A stretch of DNA of 64,000 bases from Bacillus sp. FJAT-42376 (GTDB lineage Bacteria > Bacillota > Bacilli > Bacillales > Bacillaceae), in contig NZ_CP033906.1 in assembly GCF_003816055.1 (NCBI RefSeq), forward strand, positions 3,224,001 through 3,288,000. The letters run 5' to 3'. A program made the translations under genes and the position numbers. Positions 44,769-56,666 of the stretch are shown here, in pieces. Numbering within the stretch: the stretch's first letter is position 1; every line of letters starts with the position of its first letter. The notes under the pieces were generated by a model. That model was given only the letters and a program-made list of their open reading frames with translations. It searched no databases and was not told the DNA's origin.

Positions 44769-44896
44769 GCTGTTTTCCTCCCTTCCTGAAACTAACACAT
44801 AGAATCATGACACTTTCAGCTTATGAAGAAGCCCCCCAAAAAAGAACTGTTGGTATGAGGCTGAATACGAAAAGGGAGGACCGATTAACGCAAAAA

Positions 44897-44919
44897 TGCC
44901 CGGGATATGACCCCGGGCA
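44897..44919 (-). terminator. Terminator of the hem operon
   Basis: On the minus strand TGCCCGGG, a 7-nt loop and CCCGGGCA are followed by TTTTTGCG, 10 bp past hemL. Confidence 0.92.
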
Positions 44920-44928
44920 CTTTTGCAA

Positions 44929-46215
44929 TTATTTAAGTCTGCTGAACGCTTTTTCTGCAGCATTAATGGTTGCCTGAATATCTTCATCCGTATGAGCAGT
45001 TGAAAGAAATAACCCCTCGAATTGAGAAGGCGGAAGGAATATCCCTTCGTTGGCCATTTCTCTGTAGTAACCGGCAAAAAACTCAAGATTGGATTGTTTC
45101 GCTTTGTCATAATTAATGACGTTCTCATCAGTAAAGAATAGACCAATCATGGATCCAGCCCGATTGACAGTATGAGGAATCCCATGCTTTACGGCAGCAG
45201 CTGTAAGACCTTCTTCAAGCAAATCCGCTTTTCGTGCAAATTCTTTATAGCTTTCAGGCGTCAGCTGCTTCAATGTCTCAAGACCGGCTGTCATAGCAAG
45301 CGGGTTACCTGATAAGGTTCCTGCCTGATAGATTGGACCGCTCGGCGCAATCTGCTCCATAATTTCAGCTTTTCCGCCATATGCCCCTACAGGGAGGCCT
45401 CCGCCGATGACTTTTCCAAGGCAGGTCAAATCAGGTGTTACGCCGAAATAGCCTTGAGCACAATGGTAGTCTACCCTGAAGCCCGTCATCACTTCATCGA
45501 AAATGAGCAGCGCGCCATACTCTTCCGTCACTTCCCTTAATCCTTCAAGGAAGCCAGGCTGCGGAGGCACTACCCCCATGTTCCCGGCAACTGGTTCTAC
45601 GATGACGCCTGCAATATCCTCTCCGAATTCTTTAAAAGCAAGACGAATGCTTTCCAAATCGTTATAAGGAACGGTAATGGTGTTTTTCGCTACCCCTTCA
45701 GGTACGCCGGGACTGTCCGGCAAGCCAAGAGTCGCGACGCCGGAACCTGCTTTTATGAGGAGCGAATCACCGTGACCATGATAGCAGCCCTCAAATTTAA
45801 TGATTTTGTTGCGTCCGGTATACCCGCGGGCTAGACGGAGAGCACTCATGGTTGCTTCAGTTCCGGAGCTCACCATCCGGACAATTTCAATTGAGGGCAC
45901 TCTATCTTTTACAAGTTTAGCGAGCTCATTTTCAACGAGGGTAGGAGCACCAAAGCTTGTTCCCGATTCTACCACCTTTTTCAGAGACTCGACGACCTGT
46001 TCATTAGCATGTCCATGGATTAGAGGACCCCAGGATAGCACATAATCAATATATTCGTTGCCGTCGATATCAAAAATTCTGGATCCTTTGCCGCGCTCCA
46101 TGAATATAGGATCAAGGTTGACGGATTTAAACGCTCGAACAGGGCTGTTGACGCCGCCGGGCATCAATTCCTGTGCTTCTTTAAAAGCCTGCTTTGACTT
46201 TTCATAGCTTCTCAT
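44929..46215 (-). CDS. hemL: Glutamate-1-semialdehyde 2,1-aminomutase HemL
   Basis: The 428-residue PLP enzyme has [17 protein letters not shown] and the PLP-lysine segment [18 protein letters not shown]. It converts glutamate-1-semialdehyde to 5-aminolevulinate. It is last in hemAXCDBL. Of two ATGs, the second gives better spacing from GGGG. Confidence 0.97.
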   Translation of the reverse strand: MRSYEKSKQAFKEAQELMPGGVNSPVRAFKSVNLDPIFMERGKGSRIFDIDGNEYIDYVLSWGPLIHGHANEQVVESLKKVVESGTSFGAPTLVENELAKLVKDRVPSIEIVRMVSSGTEATMSALRLARGYTGRNKIIKFEGCYHGHGDSLLIKAGSGVATLGLPDSPGVPEGVAKNTITVPYNDLESIRLAFKEFGEDIAGVIVEPVAGNMGVVPPQPGFLEGLREVTEEYGALLIFDEVMTGFRVDYHCAQGYFGVTPDLTCLGKVIGGGLPVGAYGGKAEIMEQIAPSGPIYQAGTLSGNPLAMTAGLETLKQLTPESYKEFARKADLLEEGLTAAAVKHGIPHTVNRAGSMIGLFFTDENVINYDKAKQSNLEFFAGYYREMANEGIFLPPSQFEGLFLSTAHTDEDIQATINAAEKAFSRLK

Positions 46216-46240
46216 CATATGTGCCCCTTTCCATTCTCTT

Positions 46241-47218
46241 TTACTGCTCTTTCAGCCAGCGTGCCGCGTCCTTTGCATGGTACGTAATAATCAAATCCGC
46301 TCCTGCACGCTTCATGCTTGTCAGCTTCTCGAGTACAATTGCTTTTTCATCGACCCAGCCATTTTGAGCAGCGGCTTTGATCATGGAATATTCACCGCTA
46401 ACGTTATAAGCAACAACCGGAAGATTGAAGCTGTTCTTTACGTCCCTCATGATATCAAGGTAAGAAAGGGCCGGTTTGACAATCAGGAAGTCTGCTCCTT
46501 CCATTACATCGGATTCCGCTTCCCTCATCGCTTCTGACCGGTTGGCGGGATCCATCTGGTAGGTCTTGCGGTCTCCAAACTGAGGAGTGCTGTGAGCTGC
46601 ATCACGGAACGGGCCGTAAAATGCACTTGCGTATTTCACCGCATAAGACATAACCGGAATATCTTCAAATCCATTTTCATCAAGGCCTTTGCGGATGGCT
46701 GCAGTGAAGCCGTCCATCATATTGGAAGGCGCAATAATATCTGCACCCGCTTTTGCCTGGCTGACTGCTGTCCGGGCAAGCAAATCCAGGGAAGGGTCAT
46801 TCAGAATCTTTCCTTCTTCAATCACACCGCAATGTCCGTGATCCGTATACTGGCAAAGGCACGTATCCGCTACAACGATGAGCTGCGGAAAGTATTCTTT
46901 AATTTGGCGGATTGCTTTTTGAACAATGCCGTGATCATGATAGGCCTCAGAACCAACCGCATCTTTATGGTCCGGTACGCCGAATACGATAACCGAACGG
47001 ATTCCAAGGTCCACAAGCTCCTGCATTTCTCCATTCAGATGGTCTAGGGATACCTGCTCGACCCCCGGCATGGATGCGACGGCATTTCGTTTATTTTCTC
47101 CCTCTACAACAAATATTGGATAAATAAAATCTTCCGGTCTTAAAAAAGTTTCTCTCATCATCGCTCGCATTCCTTCGCTGGAACGAAGTCTGCGGTGTCT
47201 CGCAAATTGTATATCCAT
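46241..47218 (-). CDS. hemB: Porphobilinogen synthase HemB
   Basis: The 325-residue enzyme has the zinc cysteines [17 protein letters not shown] and the Schiff-base lysines in [19 protein letters not shown] and [14 protein letters not shown]. It condenses two 5-aminolevulinates to porphobilinogen. It starts immediately after the hemD stop. Confidence 0.97.
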   Translation of the reverse strand: MDIQFARHRRLRSSEGMRAMMRETFLRPEDFIYPIFVVEGENKRNAVASMPGVEQVSLDHLNGEMQELVDLGIRSVIVFGVPDHKDAVGSEAYHDHGIVQKAIRQIKEYFPQLIVVADTCLCQYTDHGHCGVIEEGKILNDPSLDLLARTAVSQAKAGADIIAPSNMMDGFTAAIRKGLDENGFEDIPVMSYAVKYASAFYGPFRDAAHSTPQFGDRKTYQMDPANRSEAMREAESDVMEGADFLIVKPALSYLDIMRDVKNSFNLPVVAYNVSGEYSMIKAAAQNGWVDEKAIVLEKLTSMKRAGADLIITYHAKDAARWLKEQ

Positions 47219-47992
47219 TTATATTTCCTCCTTATGTGCATGGTCAATGATTTTATCCACCATACCTTCAATGGTGTAAGGATTTGCTATAAGTCCATCA
47301 TACCCGTAATCTCTCAGCGATTCAGCTGTCACGTCTCCAATGCAGACAAAAACAGGCGGAGACCCATTTACCTCTTTTATTCCCTTCATGAAGGAATGGA
47401 CAATTGACGGGCTTGTAAACGTTACATAGTCAATTTCTTTCTTTTCCAGGAGGTCTGAAAGCTCTCCAATTCCATCTGCTACGGGCTTATTCTCATAAAG
47501 GATTAATTCCTTCACATCAATTCGGTTCTCTTTCATTCTAAAAAAAACAGCCTGTTTGGATAAGCTTCCCCGAATAATTAAAACCCGGTCACCCTTTGAC
47601 ACAAATCCTTCCAGCTCATCAGCGAGTTGATTTCCTGAGAAAACCTGCGGAATAAGATTTGGTTTCATTCCAGCCGCCTGCAGCCGGCTGGCTGTTTTCT
47701 TCCCTACTGCGGCAATTTTGACGGACGGCGGGATCATAAATTCCTGCTTTTTTAAAAAATAATCAAAAAAGCGGACTCCGTTCACACTCGTAAAGATCAG
47801 CCAGTCAAAGGCGGTTAAATCCTTTAAATGTTCAGCAATAATTTCTTCGTTTTCAGCCGGGAGAAACGCCACAAGCGGAATCACGATTGGTATGCCGCCC
47901 TTCTCATCAATCAGACGCGCAAAAGAAGCCGCCTGGCTTTTTTCTCTTGTAATCAAGATTTTTTTTCCACTCAGCGGCTTCTCTTTATTCAT
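47219..47992 (-). CDS. hemD: Uroporphyrinogen-III synthase HemD
   Basis: The 257-residue protein has the two-lobed HemD fold and conserved bits [37 protein letters not shown] and [12 protein letters not shown]. It closes hydroxymethylbilane with ring D inversion. It overlaps hemC by 4 nt. Confidence 0.94.
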   Translation of the reverse strand: MNKEKPLSGKKILITREKSQAASFARLIDEKGGIPIVIPLVAFLPAENEEIIAEHLKDLTAFDWLIFTSVNGVRFFDYFLKKQEFMIPPSVKIAAVGKKTASRLQAAGMKPNLIPQVFSGNQLADELEGFVSKGDRVLIIRGSLSKQAVFFRMKENRIDVKELILYENKPVADGIGELSDLLEKKEIDYVTFTSPSIVHSFMKGIKEVNGSPPVFVCIGDVTAESLRDYGYDGLIANPYTIEGMVDKIIDHAHKEEI

Positions 47993-48924
47993 GATTGATC
48001 CAGCTCCTCCTTTACCCGGGAAATAAGTTCTTTTGCACCTTGTTCTTCAAGTTTAAGGGCGACTTTCTTTCCAAGGTCTGCCGGATCGGATCCGGTCAGC
48101 GTTTCCCGGAAAATCTTCTTCCCGTCAGGATCTGCTACAAGGCCTGTCAATTCAATCTGATGTTCTCCGCTCAGTACGGCATATCCGGCAATCGGAACTT
48201 GACAGCCGCCTTCCATCACTTTCAAAAAGGCTCGTTCCGCCCTGACCGTTTTCTCTGTTTCCGCATCATTGATTTTGGAAAGAATCTCAAGAAGCTCGGT
48301 ATCATTTTCCCTGCATTCTATTGCAAGAGCTCCCTGGCCGACAGCCGGAAGACATGATGATGGATCAAGGTACTCCGTAACCGTCTCCCGGCTCCAGCCC
48401 ATTCTTGCAAGTCCGGCAGCAGCTAAAATAATCGCGTCATAATCTTCATTTTGAAGCTTTGAAAGTCTCGTATCGATATTCCCGCGAATCCATTTAATCT
48501 CCAGGTCCGGACGCATAGCGAGCAGCTGGGCACTTCTCCTTAAGCTGCTCGTTCCGATAATGGAGCCTTCCGGAAGCTCAGAAAGCTTGCGGTGATCCTT
48601 GGAAATGAGTGCATCCCGCACATCTTCCCTCTTTGGAATACAGCCGATTGTCAGTCCTTCCGGAAGTTCAGCAGGCATATCCTTCATACTATGGACGGCC
48701 ATATCAATCTCTCCGTCAAACATCGCCTGTTCAATTTCCTTTACGAACAAGCCTTTTCCCCCGACTTTCGATAAGGTCACGTCTAGTATGCGGTCTCCCT
48801 TTGTGACAATTTCTTTCACTTCAAATTCATAGGGCAAGTTCAAACTCTGCAGCTTGCGGATAAACCAGTTTGTCTGAGTCAGTGCAAGCTTGCTTTTTCT
48901 GGAACCGATAATAATTTTCCTCAT
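47989..48924 (-). CDS. hemC: Hydroxymethylbilane synthase HemC
   Basis: The 311-residue enzyme has [17 protein letters not shown] at the start, [13 protein letters not shown], and the dipyrromethane attachment Cys in [13 protein letters not shown]. It polymerises four porphobilinogens. ATG 48924 follows GGAGG at 6 nt; a longer in-frame start has no ribosome site. Confidence 0.96.
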   Translation of the reverse strand: MRKIIIGSRKSKLALTQTNWFIRKLQSLNLPYEFEVKEIVTKGDRILDVTLSKVGGKGLFVKEIEQAMFDGEIDMAVHSMKDMPAELPEGLTIGCIPKREDVRDALISKDHRKLSELPEGSIIGTSSLRRSAQLLAMRPDLEIKWIRGNIDTRLSKLQNEDYDAIILAAAGLARMGWSRETVTEYLDPSSCLPAVGQGALAIECRENDTELLEILSKINDAETEKTVRAERAFLKVMEGGCQVPIAGYAVLSGEHQIELTGLVADPDGKKIFRETLTGSDPADLGKKVALKLEEQGAKELISRVKEELDQS

Positions 48925-48954
48925 GTGTATCCTCCCAATCTGCATTCCCGAAAT

Positions 48955-49785
48955 CTATGAATACACATGAAAACGGGACAAACTTCCAAATAAGAAAAAG
49001 TTAATCAGCAGGACAAGAAAAGCGGCTGCATTCCAAAGCGCAATCGGTTTCCCCTGCCGATCTTTTACAATTTTGATGTAAAGGTACATGCTGTATACAA
49101 GAATAACCGCGAAGGACCCGGTCACCTTCGGATCATACCACTGAAAGTCAGGCAGTTTGATATATGCCCAGATTGAGCCGAGAATCAGGCTCAGCAGCAG
49201 CATCGGCACTCCGGTAACATTCAGCAGGTAAGCCATGTGATCCAGTGTGGAAAGGTCATGGATCCGGATAAGCCTTCTCCCCCACTGTTTCTTCTTCAGC
49301 AGCCTGTATTGCAGCAAGTAAAGCATTGAAAAAACAAAGCTTAAAGTAAACGCCCCATATGAAAGGATGGCCATCGTAATGTGGATAATCGACAGCTCTG
49401 ATATCAGCTGGTCCGAAAGCTGCCCAGGCTGATTCTGCGAAAAAGCAAACGTGTTAAGAGCAAGCATAATAAATCCAAGCATGCTCGTGAAGAAGGGAAT
49501 AAAATCCGCTTTTTGAAACCAGTTAAGCACAAGCGATAAGGTAACCAGAACCCACGTATAAAAATATAAGCCTTCCACGATATTCAGGATGGGAAAGGTT
49601 CCGTAAACCGCCATTTCATAAAACAAAAAAATTGTTTGCAGCAGCCAAACAATAGAAAGCAACCAGAAGGCAATTCTGCTTGCCTTCCGATTCGTATTTA
49701 CAAAATCAATAAAATAAAAGAGAACACAACATGCATATATAATAACCGCTGCTTCATTCAGCCGGTTCAAGTCCAACCCCATCAT
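48955..49785 (-). CDS. hemX: HemX, CcsA-like membrane protein
   Basis: The 276-residue protein has eight membrane helices and is related to the cytochrome c assembly protein CcsA. In B. subtilis HemX lowers HemA protein levels. It is second in the operon, 15 bp after hemA. Confidence 0.92.
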   Translation of the reverse strand: MMGLDLNRLNEAAVIIYACCVLFYFIDFVNTNRKASRIAFWLLSIVWLLQTIFLFYEMAVYGTFPILNIVEGLYFYTWVLVTLSLVLNWFQKADFIPFFTSMLGFIMLALNTFAFSQNQPGQLSDQLISELSIIHITMAILSYGAFTLSFVFSMLYLLQYRLLKKKQWGRRLIRIHDLSTLDHMAYLLNVTGVPMLLLSLILGSIWAYIKLPDFQWYDPKVTGSFAVILVYSMYLYIKIVKDRQGKPIALWNAAAFLVLLINFFLFGSLSRFHVYS

Positions 49786-49800
49786 TAAGCCATATCCTTT

Positions 49801-51162
49801 CTAGTAAGATGGATAGGAAACGCTCTGAACGGTGTGGGACTCCATGCCGCGCTCAGATACATGATTTCTGTCTTTTTGCTGTTCGACCTGCTCGCGAATG
49901 TTAAAGATATCGCTGAAAAGTTCAAGGGCTTCATCGCCATCCTGTTCAGCAGCAAGTTCTTTCGCTTTGAGAATCGGGTCACGGAGCAGCTGATTGATAA
50001 TGCTCTTCGTATGCTTATTCAGAAGCTTGATATCCCGCTCTGAAAGATCGGGCATCTTACGCTCAATGCTCTGCATCGTTTCCGATTGAATCGATAATGC
50101 CTTTTCCCTGAGCGCCGTAATCACAGGCACGACACCCAGCATATTCAGCCACTGCTTAAATTGCACAATTTCTGCTTCAATCATGATGCCAACCCGTTCG
50201 GCAGCTGCTTTTCGCTCCTGCATGTTGGCCTCAACAATTCCCTCCAGATCGTCAATGTCGTAAAGGAAGATGCTTTCAAGCTCATTGATGGATGGATCAA
50301 TGTCTCTTGGCACGGCGATGTCCACCATAAACAAAGGCTTGCCTCTGCGCTGTTTTTCAACTTCCGCCATCATTTCCTTCGTTACGACAAAATCCTTGGC
50401 GCCTGTTGAGCTAATGACGATATCCGCATCCTTTAATGCCGGCTCGAGTTCCGCAAAACTTATGGCTTTGCCGCTGAATTTTTCCGCCAGCTGCCTCGCC
50501 TTCTCCAGTGTGCGGTTCACGACCGTAACCTCGCTTACCCCGTTCCCATGAAGGTTTTGAGCAGCGAGTTCACTCATTTTGCCCGCTCCAAGAATCAGCA
50601 CCCTTTTTGAAGACAGATTCCCGAAAATTTTCTTTGCAAGCTGAACAGCTGCATAGCTGACGGATACAGCATGACTTCCGATTTCCGTTTCAGAGTGGGC
50701 TCTCTTAGCAAGGGTCACCGCTTCTTTAAACAGATAATTAAAGACCGTTCCCGTTGTATCCAGTTCCTGGCCTTCCAGGAAGCTTGAGCGCACCTGTCCC
50801 AAAATTTGAGTTTCTCCGACTATCATGGAATCAAGACCGCATGAAACGCGGAATAGATGGTCTACAGCCCCATCATTTTCATAAAAAGTGAGAAATGGAG
50901 CAAACTGCTCCATTTCAAGAGCAAACCAATCGGCTAAAAAAGCCTTTAAATAATATCTTCCTGTATGGAGCTGGTCCACCACCGCATAAATTTCCGTGCG
51001 GTTACAGGTAGAAACGATAATATTCTCAAGAACGCTTTTCTGGGTTCTTAATTTTTTCATGGCTGACCCAAGTTCAGAAGGATCAAAACTCAGCTTTTCA
51101 CGTATATCAACAGGGGCAGTCTTATGATTTATGCCTACAACTAAAATATGCACTTTCTTCAA
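49801..51162 (-). CDS. hemA: Glutamyl-tRNA reductase HemA
   Basis: The 453-residue enzyme has the catalytic Cys in [13 protein letters not shown] (about residue 50), [18 protein letters not shown], an NADPH domain [13 protein letters not shown], and a C-terminal dimerisation helix. It reduces Glu-tRNA, the committed step of tetrapyrrole synthesis. It is the first gene of hemAXCDBL. Confidence 0.97.
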   Translation of the reverse strand: MKKVHILVVGINHKTAPVDIREKLSFDPSELGSAMKKLRTQKSVLENIIVSTCNRTEIYAVVDQLHTGRYYLKAFLADWFALEMEQFAPFLTFYENDGAVDHLFRVSCGLDSMIVGETQILGQVRSSFLEGQELDTTGTVFNYLFKEAVTLAKRAHSETEIGSHAVSVSYAAVQLAKKIFGNLSSKRVLILGAGKMSELAAQNLHGNGVSEVTVVNRTLEKARQLAEKFSGKAISFAELEPALKDADIVISSTGAKDFVVTKEMMAEVEKQRRGKPLFMVDIAVPRDIDPSINELESIFLYDIDDLEGIVEANMQERKAAAERVGIMIEAEIVQFKQWLNMLGVVPVITALREKALSIQSETMQSIERKMPDLSERDIKLLNKHTKSIINQLLRDPILKAKELAAEQDGDEALELFSDIFNIREQVEQQKDRNHVSERGMESHTVQSVSYPSY

Positions 51163-51392
51163 TACCCCCCTATCTTCTCTTGTAAATTAACAATAATTAT
51201 TCTAAAGTAAAAACAATTCTTTGTCTAATCATTTACTTTCGTCTAATTTATATTATAACATGATAGAAAAGTGTACTTTTGTTAAAATGTGAACAGGGTA
51301 TGAAAACAGAAGAACCTTATGTATTCCACCATGTACAATACCAAAAAAAGCGCTTTCTTTCAAGAGAAAGTCTATTCAGATGAGGTGCATCC
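51163..51392. promoter_or_regulatory. hemA control region, divergent with ysxD
   Basis: On the minus strand TATAAT (51257-51252) lies about 90 nt before hemA, and an 11-of-14 match to the PerR box TTATAATnATTATAA (TTAGAATAATTATTG, 51205-51191) lies downstream of it. PerR controls hemA in B. subtilis. A palindrome AAAAGTGTACTTTT is at 51267-51280. GATGAGGTG precedes the plus-strand ysxD-like gene. Confidence 0.45.
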
Positions 51393-51875
51393 ATGAAACA
51401 GCGTCCAGCATTCCCAGCCTACTTTTTAGTCGTGTTCGGATCTTATTTTTTATTACAAAAGCTGAACATTATGCTTTTTCCGGAGCAGAACAGCTGGCAA
51501 ACGCTCATTTTGCTGTTCGGAATCGTATTCCTTCTTACTAGTCTTTTAGCGAAGGACGATTCCTATCTTGTTACAGGGCTCATTCTGACAGGGCTTGGCA
51601 TCCATTTTCTTCTGTCCGGCAGAAATCCCTCCTGGCCAAATGATGCAGCGGGCATTACGATGATAGTCGGAGCATCCCTGCTGCTCGCCTCGATGAAAGC
51701 AAAAAGCGGGTATGTATCAGGGGCAGTCGTCCTGCTGGCCGGACTGTTTATCCATTACTTTCAGCAAATTGCCGACTCCTTCAGTCAGCTTCAGCAAGGA
51801 ATAAGCTATGCGGAAAAATTCTGGCCTTTCCTTTTTATCGCTGCCGGTCTTATTTTATTATTCAGGAAAAAATAA
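51393..51875 (+). CDS. YsxD-like membrane protein
   Basis: The 160-residue protein has five or six short hydrophobic helices and few polar loops, resembling LiaI/YsxD-type small membrane proteins. B. subtilis has ysxD between hemA and ysxC; position and size agree, but sequence identity is not established. RBS GAGGTG precedes ATG 51393. Function is unknown. Confidence 0.72.
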   Translation: MKQRPAFPAYFLVVFGSYFLLQKLNIMLFPEQNSWQTLILLFGIVFLLTSLLAKDDSYLVTGLILTGLGIHFLLSGRNPSWPNDAAGITMIVGASLLLASMKAKSGYVSGAVVLLAGLFIHYFQQIADSFSQLQQGISYAEKFWPFLFIAAGLILLFRKK

Positions 51876-51888
51876 GAAATTATTCATT

Positions 51889-51920
51889 AAAAAATGCATC
51901 CCGTTTAGGATGCATTTTTT
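51889..51920. terminator. Bidirectional terminator between ysxD-like gene and ysxC
   Basis: AAAAAATGCATCC and GGATGCATTTTTT pair around CGTTTA, giving a stem with a T-run on both strands between two convergent genes. Confidence 0.93.
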
Positions 51921-51928
51921 ATATGGGG

Positions 51929-52519
51929 CTATTTAACTCCGGTCAGTCTTTTAATGGCTCCCCATGCTTCGTCCTTTCCTTTTCCAGTTTCGGATGAAAA
52001 GAGGACAATGGAGTCTTCTTCATAGAGATCAAGAGATTCTTCCACAATCTTAACATGCTTTTGCCATTTTGTTTTTGGAATTTTATCTGCTTTTGTAGCC
52101 ACTACAATAACAGGAATTCCATAATGTTTAAGAAAATCGTACATCAGGATATCATCTTTTGTCGGCTTGTGCCGGACATCGATGATGAGAACGACTGCTT
52201 TCAGTTCATCTCTGCTGGTTAAATACGTTTCAATCATTCTCCCCCAGGCATCCCGCTCGCTCTTTGACACTTTAGCGAACCCGTATCCGGGAACATCCAC
52301 AAAGTGAATCACATCATTAATAATGTAAAAATTCAGCGTTTGTGTTTTTCCCGGCTTGGATGAAGTCCTGGCCAGATTTTTACGGTTCAGCAGCTTATTA
52401 ATAAAAGATGACTTTCCGACATTTGATCGTCCAGCGAGCGCAATTTCCGGGATCCCGGCATCCGGATATTGCTCCGGCTTTACTGCGCTTATTACAATTT
52501 CAGATGAGGTTACCTTCAT
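51929..52519 (-). CDS. ysxC: Ribosome assembly GTPase YsxC/EngB
   Basis: The 196-residue GTPase has G1 [10 protein letters not shown]3 DVPGYG and G4 TKADK. It is essential in B. subtilis for 50S assembly. Its ATG overlaps the lonA stop by 4 nt. Confidence 0.97.
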   Translation of the reverse strand: MKVTSSEIVISAVKPEQYPDAGIPEIALAGRSNVGKSSFINKLLNRKNLARTSSKPGKTQTLNFYIINDVIHFVDVPGYGFAKVSKSERDAWGRMIETYLTSRDELKAVVLIIDVRHKPTKDDILMYDFLKHYGIPVIVVATKADKIPKTKWQKHVKIVEESLDLYEEDSIVLFSSETGKGKDEAWGAIKRLTGVK

Positions 52520-54837
52520 TTCGTTTCTCCAGTCAGTGCGTGCTTTAATACTTCTTCAATATCTGATACTAACACGAAGGTCAGATCATTGCGAATGCTT
52601 TCCGGTATATCTTCCAAATCTTTTTCATTTTCTTTCGGCAGAATAATCTTTTTAAGACCGGCACGGTGGGCGGACAGGGATTTTTCTTTTAAGCCGCCGA
52701 TTGGAAGCACCCGTCCTCTTAATGTAATTTCCCCTGTCATTCCTACTTCTTTTCGTACAGGACGCCCTGTAAGTGCAGAAATAAGCGCCGTCGCCATCGT
52801 AATACCTGCTGAAGGTCCGTCCTTTGGAACAGCTCCCTCGGGAACGTGAATATGAATGTCATGTTTCTCATGAAAATCAGGATCGATATCCAGTTTTTTT
52901 GCTTTTGAACGGATAAAGCTGAAGGCAGCCTGTGCCGATTCTTTCATGACATCGCCCAATTTGCCGGTTAAGATCAATTTCCCTTTTCCGGGCGAGAGGG
53001 AAACTTCAATCGAAAGCGTGTCACCGCCGACTGTCGTATAGGCAAGACCTGTCGCCACGCCGATCTGGTCTTCCAGTTCTGCCTGGCCGTAACGGAAAAT
53101 GGGCTTTCCTAAATAGTCCTGCACGTTCTTTTCAGACACAATGATTTTCTTTTTTTCTTCGGAAACAATTTTTTTCGCGGCTTTCCGGCAAATGGCGGCA
53201 AGCTGCCGTTCCATGCCCCGCACACCGGCTTCTCTCGTATAATAGCGCACGACATTCTGCAAGGCGGTTTCTTTCACCTGAAGGTTTGCTTTCTTCAGGC
53301 CGTGTGCCTCCAGCTGTTTCGGAAGAAGGTGGTCTTTCGCAATGTGAATTTTTTCTAATTCTGTATACCCTGCAATGGTGATGATTTCCATACGGTCGCG
53401 AAGAGGACCGGGAATCGTTGCAAGGTTGTTCGCAGTTGCTACAAACATCACATTGGATAGATCGTATGTTTCTTCTATATAATGGTCGCTGAAATTATGA
53501 TTTTGTTCAGGGTCCAGTACTTCCAGCAAGGCGGATGATGGGTCGCCCCTGAAATCACTGGACATTTTATCGATTTCATCGAGTAAAAAGACCGGATTGA
53601 TGCTGCCTGCTTTTTTCATGCCCTGAATAATCCGGCCAGGCATGGCTCCAACATAGGTTCTCCGGTGGCCACGTATTTCAGACTCATCCCGGACACCGCC
53701 AAGTGAAATGCGGACAAAATTCCGGTTCAGGGATTTTGCAATTGACCGGGCAAGCGAAGTTTTCCCCACTCCGGGAGGTCCCGCAAGACATAGAATCGGC
53801 CCTTTTAAAGAGTTGGTAAGCTTTTGAACAGCTAAGTATTCAAGAACACGTTCCTTTACCTTCTCCAGCCCGTGGTGATCATCATTCAAAATCTTTTCTG
53901 CAATTCGCAGGTCTAAACGGTCCTCAGTTGCGTTTGTCCAGGGAAGAGCAAGCAGCCAATCGATATAATTTCTGATGACAGCACTTTCAGCGGAACTGGA
54001 AGGAACCTTTTCATATCTGTCTAGTTCCTTAAGAGCTGCCGCTTTGATGTCTTCAGGCATGCCAGCCTGCTCAATCTTTTCAGAAAGAAGGGATACTTCT
54101 CCCGTCTTTCCTTCTTTGTCGCCCAGTTCCTTCTGAATGGCTTTCATTTGTTCGCGGAGATAATACTCTTTTTGAGTGCGTTCCATCGAGCGCTTGACCC
54201 GCTGCCCGATTTTCTTCTCAAGGTTCAGCACTTCTTTTTCGTTGTTGAGCATGCTGATCACTTTATTCAAGCGCTCTTTAACAGGAATGGTTTCCAGTAC
54301 TTCCTGCTTTTCTTTTAGCTTAAGAGGAAGATGGGAAGCAACAAGATCGGCTACCCGGCCTGGATCATCGATATCTGCTACAGAAGCAAATGTTTCTGCG
54401 GAAACCTTTTTCGAAAGCTTGATGTACTGCTCAAAGTATTCAAGCAGCGTTCTCATCAGTGCCTCGCTCTCTACATCTTTTTCAGACGAATCCGAAAGGG
54501 TCTCGATGGTAACCATCAATGTATCGTTTTCCTCCTTGAAAGAGCGGATTTCTCCTCTTTCCAGACCCTCTACTAAAACGCGGATTGTACCGTTCGGAAG
54601 CTTCAGCATTTGTTTTATTTTCGTATATGTTCCCACACGGTACACATCGTCCTCTGCAGGTTCATCTATAGAAATATCCTTTTGTGTGGCTAAAAAAATC
54701 ATATGATTGTCCATCATGGCTGCTTCTAGTGCCTGAACTGATTTATCCCTGCCTACATCCAAATGAAGAACCATGGTTGGATAGACCAAAAGCCCTCTTA
54801 ATGGAAGCAAAGGAATGGTTGCCTCGTTATTCGCCAT
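52516..54837 (-). CDS. lonA: ATP-dependent protease LonA
   Basis: The 773-residue protein has a LON substrate domain ([21 protein letters not shown]), AAA+ module with Walker [10 protein letters not shown] and Walker [10 protein letters not shown], and the C-terminal Ser-Lys protease ([12 protein letters not shown] and the lysine in [11 protein letters not shown]). It degrades misfolded and regulatory proteins. RBS GGAGGTG. Confidence 0.98.
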   Translation of the reverse strand: MANNEATIPLLPLRGLLVYPTMVLHLDVGRDKSVQALEAAMMDNHMIFLATQKDISIDEPAEDDVYRVGTYTKIKQMLKLPNGTIRVLVEGLERGEIRSFKEENDTLMVTIETLSDSSEKDVESEALMRTLLEYFEQYIKLSKKVSAETFASVADIDDPGRVADLVASHLPLKLKEKQEVLETIPVKERLNKVISMLNNEKEVLNLEKKIGQRVKRSMERTQKEYYLREQMKAIQKELGDKEGKTGEVSLLSEKIEQAGMPEDIKAAALKELDRYEKVPSSSAESAVIRNYIDWLLALPWTNATEDRLDLRIAEKILNDDHHGLEKVKERVLEYLAVQKLTNSLKGPILCLAGPPGVGKTSLARSIAKSLNRNFVRISLGGVRDESEIRGHRRTYVGAMPGRIIQGMKKAGSINPVFLLDEIDKMSSDFRGDPSSALLEVLDPEQNHNFSDHYIEETYDLSNVMFVATANNLATIPGPLRDRMEIITIAGYTELEKIHIAKDHLLPKQLEAHGLKKANLQVKETALQNVVRYYTREAGVRGMERQLAAICRKAAKKIVSEEKKKIIVSEKNVQDYLGKPIFRYGQAELEDQIGVATGLAYTTVGGDTLSIEVSLSPGKGKLILTGKLGDVMKESAQAAFSFIRSKAKKLDIDPDFHEKHDIHIHVPEGAVPKDGPSAGITMATALISALTGRPVRKEVGMTGEITLRGRVLPIGGLKEKSLSAHRAGLKKIILPKENEKDLEDIPESIRNDLTFVLVSDIEEVLKHALTGETK

Positions 54838-54972
54838 ACCTATGCACCTCCGTCTCTTTCTTGATAGCGTATGTGCGAGTTCTTGTCTAATTCTAACTTA
54901 TTCTTTATAGGGTGTCTATTTGGATGTTTATTTTTTGCCTATCGGATGAATAGGATGCCCGATGCAAAGGAA

Positions 54973-54995
54973 AACCCCCAGGTTGCCTGGAGGTT
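54973..54995 (-). terminator. Terminator after lonB
   Basis: On the minus strand AACCTCCAGG, loop CAA and CCTGGGGGTT (one G-U pair) run into TTTCC, 24 bp past lonB. Confidence 0.8.
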
Positions 54996-55019
54996 CACCG
55001 CTCTTTACTATATGCAAAT

Positions 55020-56666
55020 TCAAACAGATTTTTTCTCATTCAGCAAAAATTCGCCTGGCGGGTCCAGCAGGGCATGATCCAGCACTTCCTGAAAATGCGA
55101 TACCGGTATAATGGTGATTCCTGGAATATCTTCTAATATAGACTGGCTGTTTTCCGCAGGGATGATTACCCGTTTAGCACCGGCTAATTTAGCCGCTTTT
55201 ATTTTAGGGACAACCCCGCCGATCGGTTTTACATGTCCATGAATACTTATTTCTCCTGTCATTGCGAGCATATGGTCAACAGGAATTTTGTGAATAGCTG
55301 AAAAAATACCGGCTGCCATGGCAATCCCCGCGGATGGGCCGTCTACCGGAACTCCACCGGGAAAGTTCACATGGATCTCATAGTTTTCTGCATCTACACC
55401 CATTGATTTCAAAACGGTGATTACATTCTCCACTGAACCTTTTGCCATACTTTTTCTGCGTATGGATTTGCCGCGGTCACCAATGCTTTCTTCTTCCACA
55501 ATACCCGTAATATTTACACTGCCTTTGTCCTTTGCCGGAAGAACCATGACTTCAATTTCCAGCAGTGAACCTGTGTTCGGCCCGTGTACTGCAAGCCCGT
55601 TTACAAGACCTACTTTGGATTCGGCACCAATTTTCCGGTCGTGTCTAGGTGCCATCTGGCTTGAGTGGATGACCCACTCAATGTCTTTTACCGTTACTTC
55701 ATGACGGTCTTCATTCATGGCCATTCCGGCAACAATTTGCATCATGTTAACAATTTCCCGTCCGTTTCTAGCATAGGATGTCATCAGATCAATTCCCTGT
55801 TCGGACACATTCATTCCAATTTTTGCAGAAGCTTTGTTGGCAACGATGGATAATTCTTTTTGATCCAGCTCCCTGAAGAACACTTCTACACAGCGGGATC
55901 GAATGGCAGGCGGGATTTCATTCGGTGTTCTTGTGGTTGCACCGATTAAACGGAAGTCAGCGGGCAGTCCATTTTGGAAAATATCATGAATGTGCGCCGG
56001 TATGTTCGAATTTTCTTCACTATAATAGGCGCTTTCCAAAAACACCTTCCGATCCTCCAGCACTTTCAGCATTTTATTCATTTGAATGGGATGGAGCTCA
56101 CCGATTTCATCAATAAATAAAACTCCGCCATGGGCATGGGTTACAGCTCCCTGCTTAGGCTGCGGGATACCTGCCTGCCCCATCGCTCCTGCCCCCTGAT
56201 AAATCGGATCATGGACAGAACCAATAAGCGGGTCAGCAATCCCTCTTTCATCAAACCTGGCCGTCGTAGCATCTAATTCTACAAAAACGGATGATTGTCT
56301 GAACGGCGATTTGCCGTTCCGCTTTGCTTCCTCCAGCACAAGCCGCGCTGCAGCCGTCTTTCCGACACCTGGAGGGCCGTAAATAATGACGTGCTGAGGA
56401 TTCGGACCGCATAATGCTGCGCTTAATGAACGAATTCCATCCTCTTGTCCCACAATATCATGAAAGGTTTTCGGCCGTACTCGTTCAGCCAGCGGCTCGC
56501 TTAATCGAATGGATCTCATTTTGCGAAGCTGTTCCATTTCTTTTTTGGATTCCCTGTCAATCGAAACCTTCTGTGTTCTCTGACTTTTTAACAGATTCCA
56601 AAAGTATAGTCCAATGATAATCCCAAAAAACAATTGTACAAATAATGCAATGCTCGTCCAACTCAT
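55020..56666 (-). CDS. lonB: Sporulation protease LonB
   Basis: The 548-residue protein has one N-terminal membrane helix (IALFVQLFFGIIIGLYFW), an AAA+ domain ([22 protein letters not shown]) and a Lon protease domain (VDGPSAGIAMA, the lysine in KLAGAKRVIIP). It lacks the LonA N-domain. In B. subtilis it is sigma-F dependent and forespore-located. Confidence 0.97.
   Translation of the reverse strand: MSWTSIALFVQLFFGIIIGLYFWNLLKSQRTQKVSIDRESKKEMEQLRKMRSIRLSEPLAERVRPKTFHDIVGQEDGIRSLSAALCGPNPQHVIIYGPPGVGKTAAARLVLEEAKRNGKSPFRQSSVFVELDATTARFDERGIADPLIGSVHDPIYQGAGAMGQAGIPQPKQGAVTHAHGGVLFIDEIGELHPIQMNKMLKVLEDRKVFLESAYYSEENSNIPAHIHDIFQNGLPADFRLIGATTRTPNEIPPAIRSRCVEVFFRELDQKELSIVANKASAKIGMNVSEQGIDLMTSYARNGREIVNMMQIVAGMAMNEDRHEVTVKDIEWVIHSSQMAPRHDRKIGAESKVGLVNGLAVHGPNTGSLLEIEVMVLPAKDKGSVNITGIVEEESIGDRGKSIRRKSMAKGSVENVITVLKSMGVDAENYEIHVNFPGGVPVDGPSAGIAMAAGIFSAIHKIPVDHMLAMTGEISIHGHVKPIGGVVPKIKAAKLAGAKRVIIPAENSQSILEDIPGITIIPVSHFQEVLDHALLDPPGEFLLNEKKSV

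Noticed and set aside
51267..51280. AAAAGTGTACTTTT as a proven operator
   Set aside because: A single palindrome in AT-rich DNA without a known matching regulator; kept only as a candidate.
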